A DNA stretch of 64,000 nt, taken from Acanthococcus lagerstroemiae (Eukaryota; Arthropoda; Insecta; Hemiptera; Eriococcidae). Under the pieces are notes generated by a model. That model made no database searches. It was not told where the DNA came from and worked only from the letters and a program-made list of their open reading frames with translations. Where the stretch lies: NCBI GenBank assembly GCA_031841125.1, contig CM063113.1, forward strand, positions 34,493,312 through 34,557,311. The letters are read 5' to 3'. How positions within the stretch are numbered: the stretch's first letter is position 1; every line of letters begins with the position of its first letter. The position numbers and the translations under genes are program-made. Positions 55,811 to 64,000 of the stretch are shown here, piece after piece.

Positions 55811-57668
55811 TTAAATCCTGTCGAAATATTCACAAATTCAGTTCGTAATTAGCTAGTCAATATACAGTTTCCTCCGTTTAAAAATGTACTGGAAAAGAAA
55901 CCTTCAAATCGATTTGGTTCGCGTCCCATTTCCAGGACTTCAGCGTAGTTCTAGTTCGTAAGCGCGAGACAAGGACGGTTCGATTGTAGAGAGCTGGAGC
56001 GACGAAACCACGACGAGTGCCCCTTTTACTATACGCGGCAATTATCAACAAATAAACGAAGAGTTATTTTGAAAAGCAGTACGAAATAATTCTCACGGTT
56101 GTACCGTTCGGCAAGTTAGACTGTCCTGTATCCTAATGCAAATACTGTTAAAAGGTAACTACGTATAGACCTATAGGCACAATTAACCAACCTTCTATTT
56201 GAGGGCCTATACGCCCCCCTGAAAGTAAGCTAGCGTGTCAGAACGATAATGCCCTCTTCTGTTTCCGCCACCAGTTACCGCAAATAAACCTAATCGTCAA
56301 CATCCATTTATCCGTTATAACGTAAGTATTAAAAAAAAAAAGGTTCTTCAATTTCATTTTTCTGTCCGTCACTTTCACTATTCGTCTATCTGTTGTTTTC
56401 CTCAACAAGCTCGCTTTAAAAATCAACTCGTACTTGAACTGGGATAGACCGCTACATAACCTTCGAGAGGTTTTGCTCGGCCATCTTATCAATAGCAAAT
56501 TACGAGATAGAAATAGTAAAATTAGCTCGGTACTCTACAACTTCCTGTCCGAACACAAATGCAGCAAATTTCATCAGTATCATCGCGTATGGCGAAGAAA
56601 ATATTGTTACCTATATTCGAACATTCCAGAACAATTATCATCGCGGTATAATTCACATTACACGGCGTGATATTATTCTAACCATCCTTAACCTTTAAGT
56701 CAATCGTTAAACGTCGTTTGTTTCGTTCTACGCGGTAAATCGTTTCTTATATTCTCTCGAGGGATGAAATCATCCCCGAACCAGAGCCGGTGCATTTTCG
56801 GGTCACGAGACACGCAATAGTGGAAACAAAAATCAAGCTTCAGAACAAGTGTAGATTTTTTTTTCACGCGTTTATGCGAGTCTGATGTTTACCCGTCTCG
56901 TCGACTATATCACGTTAACATTTTTAGTGTAAACACATTTTTATAAAACTCGGAACCAAGAAATAAAAGAAAGAAAGAAAAAAAAAAAAAAAAAGAATCT
57001 ACTAAAGTAATGTTTTTATGAGAATATTTTACTAGTGTGTATGCGTCAATACGGATTCATCATACTATTCAATTTTAAAAAGAGAGAATTTTAGGTAATA
57101 ATTTTCGACCATATTATTTTCAAGCAGCGGAACAGCGTTACAATTCACTTGCCGGTATCTAGGTACGACTCATCGGTTATACAATGCAGAATACTATGTA
57201 TTTAAGACAATGAATGGAAAGAGTAAGAAAGAAGAACACGATTAGAAAACGTGTACATCTAGTAAATACACAGAACGTAAGTACACACCGAACCTGCGTT
57301 ATTATTTTTCGCGACACTCTCGCGAATCAAAAATATTTTTATTTGCCGATACAAAACTAGTATAGTTTCCATACGTACAAGAGCCACTTGATAAATCCAT
57401 CTTACACAATCTCAACGGTCGCCATTCTCTTCAGCCCCCTGAGACCTTCAAAGTTTCCATGATTCAACTTTCTGAATCACTATTGGCAAGTGGGTATACC
57501 TTAACAGATCGTAAGAAACTACCGACATTTCAATCGAACGTTCATTTCATAAACAGGGTGTCTACTGAAACTGTGAACAGAAAAAGGTTGCTACTTGCTT
57601 GTCCTACTCCAAAAATTACAAATTACCATGTGGGTTCTTTCACCCATGCCAACAAAAATGGATGCCTC
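55811..57668. other. no gene recognised
   Basis: AT-rich; A-rich tract near 56970-56995. An upstream exon or promoter of the minus-strand GATA gene could lie here but none is identified. Confidence 0.4.
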
Positions 57669-57944
57669 CAGGGACGAAACTAGCGGGGGGGGGGGTGACC
57701 CACCAAGCCATAATTTGGCAGTCGGCAAATTTTGAAATTGTTCATTTGAATTTTTAATTTTTTCCGAACGTTTGTGTTTATTATTATTATTATCATTATT
57801 TATTTTATTTTTTTCAATTAAAAAATCGGAAAATTTTCAATTTTTTACAAATTTGATCGGCGGATTTTTAGTTTTCAATAAATGTTCGTCGGCGAGTTTT
57901 TCTTCTCCACCCTCCCAAACTGAAAGTCAGGTGTTTCGTCTCTG
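57669..57944 (-). mobile_element. MITE of the GAGACGAAAC family, copy C
   Basis: Left end CAGGGACGAAACTAG, right end inverted CAGAGACGAAACACC. A perfect 8-bp duplication GATGCCTC flanks it (57661-57668, 57945-57952). It is the inverted relative of copies A and B and fixes the true ends of the family. Confidence 0.85.
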
Positions 57945-57952
57945 GATGCCTC

Positions 57953-58669
57953 TGACGTCCCCTATTTTTGGTTGATGGCTTCACACACCGCAATTATTAT
58001 AATATGTAGGAATACTCAACTCAGCATTTGTTTCTTCAACAGTGTAATTATATTTTTATTCTTCTATGATCAGAAACCTCCTCCGTGTGTGCTACCTTGG
58101 CATGGTGAGGTGGCTTAAAGAAAAACTAAAAGCACACAGGAGAAGGAAAACTCCGACAGATAAACCCTGATGAAAACAAGGGGAAACTACATCAGCATTT
58201 GAAGAGGTTAGAATCAAAAGCGACACTTGCCAGTTTACTCCTTGGACGCAAATAGGCCAAACACTGCACACAAGTGTAGAAATATATTTGTAAAAAAGGT
58301 TCTATAAAAGTCCTACATTTTTGAATTTTAATTTTGAGAAGACATTCTGGAGAGTCACTGATTTTCCAACTAAAGTCAATTATCAGATTTTTTGGGAAAG
58401 GTTGCCCATCCCCCTCCGTCAATACGGTCTTACGGACCACCAGTTAGAGAAAGACGCATTCTAGTTTACACCCTGTATCTACTCAGTGGATTAATTGAAA
58501 ACGTAATCGAAAAGCGCTGGTGGCGATATTTAAATTTTAAACCACAGAAAAACGCAATTCATAAAATATCGTGACGGTTATGAAGCTGCTCACGTCATTG
58601 AAACATCCTAACAAGTAGACTGTTTCGAATTTTGAAAGACAGATAGACATTAAAATCCGTATTCTTACA
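57953..58669. other. spacer with a possible LINE leader
   Basis: At 58085-58200 GCTACCTTGGCATGGTGAGG and AGGAGAAGGAAAACTCCGA resemble the leader of the LINE fragment at 24.2 kb. No gene recognised. Confidence 0.4.
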
Positions 58670-60530
58670 ATCATTATCATTATCAGCCTTTATTCAGTAT
58701 TTAGATCTTCACTTAATTACAAGGCCCGCATCCTCGGACAAAGGCCTCCCTCAACCTCGACCATTCTTGTCGGTCGCGTGCCACTCTGTGATAATGTTTA
58801 TAGTTCCCTGAAAATCGAATTATTTCGTCCTCCCATCTCAATTTCTGTTTACCCTTCTTCCTGTTCTCTCTTAAAAACCAATTTTTTACACTGTAAGTCC
58901 ATCTTCCCTCTTCTTGCCTTGCCACATGCCCTGCCCAATCCTCATTTCGGCCTTTTCGCTGCCCATACAAAGTTATTTACCAATTTCGTTTTTCTTTTAA
59001 TGGTGCTTATTTTTATTTTATCCATTTTCTTTAAACCCATTATGCTTCTCTCCATAGCATTTTGTGTAACCCTAATTTTATTCTCCTCTTTCTTTGTCAT
59101 CCTCCATGTTTGCGATCCGTAGATAAGTGTCGGTAGTACACAGGAGTTCATTATTTTACTTTTATTTTTGACTGAGAAAGGGCCTTTCAGTATGTGTTTT
59201 AGGGACCAGAATTTTTTCCACGCGAACGCTATCCTTCTGTCCACTTCTTCTTTAGTTCTTTTATTCCATGATATTTTCTGTCCCAAATGTATTACATATT
59301 CTGCTACTTCGATACTTTTCCCATCTTTCTCTATTTCTATGCTCTTTTCTCCTTTGCCTGGTATCTTGGTTTTACTTAAATTCATTGTTAGACCCTTCCC
59401 TTTTCCTTTTTCGTTTAGTTCTTGAATCATCTCTTTCATTTCGCTTACCGAATCTGCTATTAGTACTACATCGTCTGCACACCTTAAATTGCTTAGACGT
59501 TCACCATTTACACATAATATATTCATTCCCTTCTTTTCCCAATCCAGCTCCCTGAAAACGCTCTCTAGTGTACAATTAAATAGTAGTGCCGATATTGAGT
59601 CGCCCTGCTTCACATCTCCTCTGATTTCAAATACTTCTCTTTTTTTGTCCATTTTTATCTTTGCCTTAATTTTTTTGTACATTTCTATTGTTATGTTTAT
59701 GTATTTCTTCTCTACTCCTTCGTTCTCTAATGCTTTGAACACACTGCTATGTTTCACGGAATCAAATGCCTTAATTATAATTTATGAATGTCAAATATAG
59801 TTCTTTATGATATTCCTCGCATTTTTGAATTATTTGGTTTAAGGTGAATAAATAGTCAATGGTCGAAAAGTTACGTCTAAATCCAGCTTGTTCTTTGGGC
59901 TGTTGACTCTCCAGTGTGTTTTTTACTCTATCGGTCAGAATTTTTGAATATATTTTTGCTAAAATGGGACTCAGACTCAGAGGTCTGTAGTTTTCAATTC
60001 TGTCCCTATCGCCTTTCTTGAACATCACAATGATATCTCGATATCTGAGATTTCCCATTCTTCCTGAGTTTTTCTGCTTACCAAAATTTTGTTGAACATC
60101 TTCGTTAGATATCTAATTATTTCACCATTTTCGAATTTTATACGTTCGTTTAGTATTCCGTCCGGTCCCGGAGCCTTCCCGGTTTTTAGCTTCCGAACGC
60201 ATTCGCCTATTTCCATATCCATAATTTCAGGAATCTCCTCCTCCATAGTGTCATCTTTCAAATCATACATCTTATCTGTCATCTCCTTATCATCGTACAA
60301 TTTCCTGTAATACTGGGTAGCTACTTCAAGAATACCTCTTCTACTATATATCTTCCTCCCTTTCTCGTCATTCAAATTGGTTATCCACGATTTCCCGATA
60401 GTCAAATTTTTTCTTATCCTTTTATTGCTGCTGGTACTTTCTAATATTTTCTGAATCATTTCATTTTTTCTGTCTTCATTGTGCTTACGTATTTTCTGTT
60501 TAATTGTTTTGAAATCATCTTTTCAGTATT
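58670..60530 (-). pseudogene. RTE-like LINE, RT and C-terminal domain, frameshifted
   Basis: Minus-strand segments in order: GKAPGPDGILNERIKF (60.1-60.4 kb), IENYRPLSLSPILAKIYSKI, QAGFRRNFSTIDYLFTLNQI (59.8-60.0 kb), VKQGDSISALLFN, LRCADDVVLIADS (catalytic ADD with Cys in the first place), WKKFWSLKHILK, VLPTLIYGSQTWRM (59.0-59.7 kb), then NEDWAGHVARQEEGRWTYSV and the end at 58713. At least three frameshifts separate them. A TGATAATGATAATGA tail follows near 58685, as is common at RTE 3' ends. The endonuclease is absent. Inactive, but better preserved than the copy at 31.9 kb. Confidence 0.88.
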
Positions 60531-63175
60531 ATTATATTGCGTTTAGATATGGACCAAAACTTTCTATAATGAGAGCAAATTTTGCATCGTTTTGTTTCAC
60601 GTATCGTTACTAGCCTTCTTCGATTACTCTTGAGAGGTCTTATTCCAAACTGAGCTAAAGATACTCCGGGACTATTCTACAATTTAGATGGTTTTTGATA
60701 CTAGCCACTAGAGCGCGCGACATATGTGTACTAAAAGTGGAACGCTCTATCTATGTTAGTTTCTGTGTTCTAGGTACGAATTTCAAGAGTATTATTTAAG
60801 ATGCTCTGTACCTCTTCTTACTCGTATTTTTTCTATGGTTTGTATGGCAGAAAACGCCTGTAAGTTTATGTGATACTGTAGGAAAATGTGTGTGCAACTC
60901 TCGTCAGAAGCGTCAAAGCGCATGAATTACACTACACAACAATTTGAAATTTCTCAAAAAACAATGGCACGAGAATACATACTTAATTCAATATGTAATT
61001 TCAACGAGGAATTTAATGCCGATGTTAATTTTTTGATTATAGTTCATTTTTTCCCCTATAATACAAATTTTAGTATCACCAAGATGATACTACTGATCGA
61101 ACAACTATACGCGTTCAGTATTGTTATCAGTATCAGTATTGCTATTCCTGCACGACAAAAAGGAATAAAAAGTAAAAATTTTAACAAAATTTTAATTTTG
61201 AATATAGAAAACGAGAGAGAGGTTCTCGAGAAAAATGGATGACGCCATTGTATTCAGCATTCAAAATACAGCTAAAATCATATAATTTCATTCCATTGTT
61301 TTTTATGCTGTTGTGTAGTGTTATCATTCGAGATAATGAGATTAGTGCACGGTGTTTCTTGAGAGATCAAGTTCGACCATCTTAAGGCTTGGTCAAAGCA
61401 CCAACTAGCTACGAGTAGGTCAAGATAAACCTAAATTAGATGCAAAGGGCTCATTGTATCGTCGTATATTCAAACGGGGGTAACAAACAGATAACACAAC
61501 CAATGATGGCATGAAGGATGTGTGTGCATTTGTATGAGTGAGAGAGTGACTAATGTTAGTGTCTAACAGATACTAATGACATAGTAATTAAACTTATAGA
61601 AAACAAGCAGTATCACGAAAACTGCAGGAATATGCGAATTTATTTTCCAACCTGAGCTAAAGTTAAGAGATGGGTCACTTTGATGGCTGATTATGGGGGA
61701 CCTATTATTCGCATCTGGTGTTTTCCGCTGACATATCTGTATTGGTGAAATAGTCCTTAACGCACCCCCCCCCCCCAACTGATCCCAATTAAAGCCTACT
61801 CTGCGACATTCAAACTTTTTTTTCGTTTCCTGTAAAATTACGTTTTTTATCTTCAGCTCAATTTGAAATACAACTACTCTCTTTCACGTCGGGTCCTCCC
61901 ACCGCTGAAATTATTGCAATTTCAGAGCGTAAGTCTGATAAACTATTCAAGAAACACAGGTATAACCTAGTCTAGGTCTACAGACTCGTATGATTGTCTT
62001 GTCTGCCTTGCTAGATTTCAGGTTCCTTGTTTGCAGCTGTATTCCGGTTATAAATTGCTGACTCAGCGGGTCTACGTAATTTCACCAATACCGATACAAA
62101 ACGTGTCTTTTGCTGTCTATTTACATATGAGCCAAATTGACGTGATCTTGTAAATCAGTGTACCGTGTATCATTATACGCGTCCCTTTACCAGTACCATT
62201 CGGTTCATTTTTTATGAAGCCAATAAAACGAGCAAGTGTTGGCTGTATTATATGGACAACTGATAAGGACGGCACCGTGGTCATCTTCTGATAAAAACAT
62301 ATGAAATGTTCCTCGTTTGTACTTGTACGACAGGAAACGGACACATACGAGTACACATGCATCATATCTGTAATAACGTCATCCGCATAAACGTTTTACG
62401 AATTCGCGTGTAGTCGCATATATGAGTAAAACTTCAAAAAATTTTCTTTGTTCTCGTAATACGAGAACATCGTCTAGCACCACAGATATATCTACGTTTT
62501 ATTATTTTTTCTGTTCACTTTTCCTATACAGCTTGTATCCGCGGACATTTTGTTTGGCCAAGCTCGCCAGGTATAACTCACCTTAATTTATAAGACTTCA
62601 ACCTTCGTCCCGACTAATTTACACCGCCGAAACGGAGCTTCAAATACAGGCCTGGTAAAACACGTATAGGCACGTAACAGCTTTGCTTCATTTTCTCATG
62701 GAATATAGAAGAAGTAGTAGGTATATGGTACTATATAGCCTTACATTGGGTACACTCGAACATTATTTGAACCTACATGTACGTAATATAGTATAATTGC
62801 CTCGTTATCTAAACTTTGTCATTCTTTCTCTCCGTCTTTCTGAATTTCTCTACCGGCGGTGAGCGTCCGTCGTCGTCGTCAACTGCCTGCCTGGTGCCTG
62901 CCGCCTTATCAAAATGCAAATATTGGTTCTAGATGGCTGAATATATGGATTAAAGTCCAGTATACGGTTTCCTGGGACAATTCGTTCGAAGGGAAGTGAA
63001 TAAACTTCGCACCATCTCCCCTGAAAGTGACACCTCGCCCGCATATTAAAACTGGTTCCGCGCCTAAATAAATGAAACCATTTCTGTTTCTACTCGCTCT
63101 CTTTTTGTACCTGTGAAATGACTAATTGAGATGGCTCTCAACGGATAGGACCTTTATTACTAAAAAAAAATAAAA
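60531..63175. other. no gene recognised
   Basis: Features seen: a 19-bp palindrome GTTCTCGTAATACGAGAAC near 62454, a poly-C run near 61770, and a GC-richer stretch at 62850-63060 that could be an upstream exon of a minus-strand gene. No protein domain recognised. Confidence 0.4.
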
Positions 63176-63179
63176 AAAC

Positions 63180-63775
63180 GTTCGTGTTATCATTTTGAAT
63201 CAATGAACTTTGTAGGTATACCACAGCCTATAATATTTTACTTAACTTAATTCCCAAGAATAAGAAGAAAATAATACACGAGCTCCAGGGATCAAAGATC
63301 GTGAAATTCCGAGAATTTAGGAAGCGGTAACATTATTTTGCCCCTTCCCTTCTTAGCTTGAACAGACGAAATTCACAGAACGAGAGCTCGCTCACGCTAA
63401 ACGGTATATGCATAGGCACAAATATGGGACGGTTTGAGAGGGCTTAGCCCCCTTCCTCTGAAGGCCACAAAAAATGACGTCGTGTCATCATTTTGAATCA
63501 ATAAACTGTACAGGTATACCACAGTCTATATTTTGTTTTATTCAATTCCTAAGAATACGAAGAAAATACACGAGCTCGCCTTATTGTAAGAACCAGGGAT
63601 CAAAGATCGCAAAATTCTAAGAAGTTCGAGGGCAATATTCATCATTTTGCCCCTCCCCCCAGCTTCAACAGAGGGCACTTTAAGAACGTAAGTCCGCTTA
63701 CACGAAACGGTATATGCATAGGCTCAAAAATAGGAAGGCTTGTGAGGCTCTAAAAGTCCCCCTCCCCCCCCCCCA
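63180..63775. repeat. tandem duplication, two copies of about 300 bp
   Basis: Copy 1 (63180-63475) and copy 2 (63477-63775) share ATCATTTTGAATCAAT, GGTATACCACAG, CAGGGATCAAAGATCG, TTTTGCCCCT and CGGTATATGCATAGGC in the same order, with indels. Each ends in a C-rich MITE-like segment. Confidence 0.8.
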
Positions 63776-64000
63776 AAAAAAAGAAAGAATTTTCGGCATT
63801 ATTTCGATACTTGCTAGCCACTCCCCTCCCATGAGTCCCCTCTCCCCATTCCAAGACGGCTATCAACTATTTGCGTTTATTGGTAGATGGCAACTATTTC
63901 AATAGCCTTTCAAGAGAAACAAGATTAGATATAATCGAGTAAAAAAGTAAGATTAAATAATCTTGGAAAGTCAAACAATTATTTCCCCCGCCAATGGAAG

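Overview
The window is animal nuclear DNA, most likely from an insect. It is AT-rich, with short exons, large introns, GT-AG splice sites, dispersed LINEs, SINEs and MITEs, and a satellite array. The only clear host gene is a two-finger GATA transcription factor of the serpent type on the minus strand (34.3-49.9 kb). Nothing looks prokaryotic, and I see no rRNA or complete tRNA gene.

Layout. 1-623: N-terminal endonuclease of a LINE on the minus strand, running off the edge. 1.1-21.8 kb: a satellite of about 290 bp per monomer (about 31 copies), split by an 11,764-bp mobile element (3610-15373). The element has terminal inverted repeats of about 465 bp and a perfect 6-bp target duplication (CACCAG) in the satellite. 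21.9-34 kb: a pipsqueak-type HTH transposase relic, LINE fragments (RTE-like and R1/LOA-like), a strongly strand-asymmetric G-rich repeat block (26.1-27.7 kb), and an RTE-like LINE interrupted by a hAT-like MITE. 34.3-49.9 kb: the GATA gene, whose introns hold a nearly intact jockey-type LINE, an I-type RNase H fragment, SINE and MITE copies. 50-64 kb: tRNA-derived SINEs, a diffuse inverted-repeat domain, an RTE-like LINE with frameshifts, MITEs, and a tandem duplication at the right edge.

The 11.8-kb element is the most unusual object. Its long inverted repeats, 6-bp duplication and AG...CT termini resemble Polinton/Maverick elements, but I recognise none of their core genes (PolB, integrase, packaging ATPase, capsid). 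Very AT-rich, intron-poor ORFs lie towards both ends: a frameshifted gene on the left, and on the right two tandem zinc-binding paralogues and other ORFs. Between them sit two convergent intron-containing genes. One encodes a domain closely resembling the N-terminal oligomerisation domain of TDP-43/TBPH, with no RRM seen after it. The other is unrecognised and carries a frameshift.

The GATA gene has a second notable feature. A 110-nt candidate exon (42836-42945) has the same entry and exit phases as the N-finger exon and also ends in Arg-Arg-Leu. Skipping one for the other would give one-finger and two-finger proteins, as known for Drosophila serpent, while including both would throw the C-finger out of frame.
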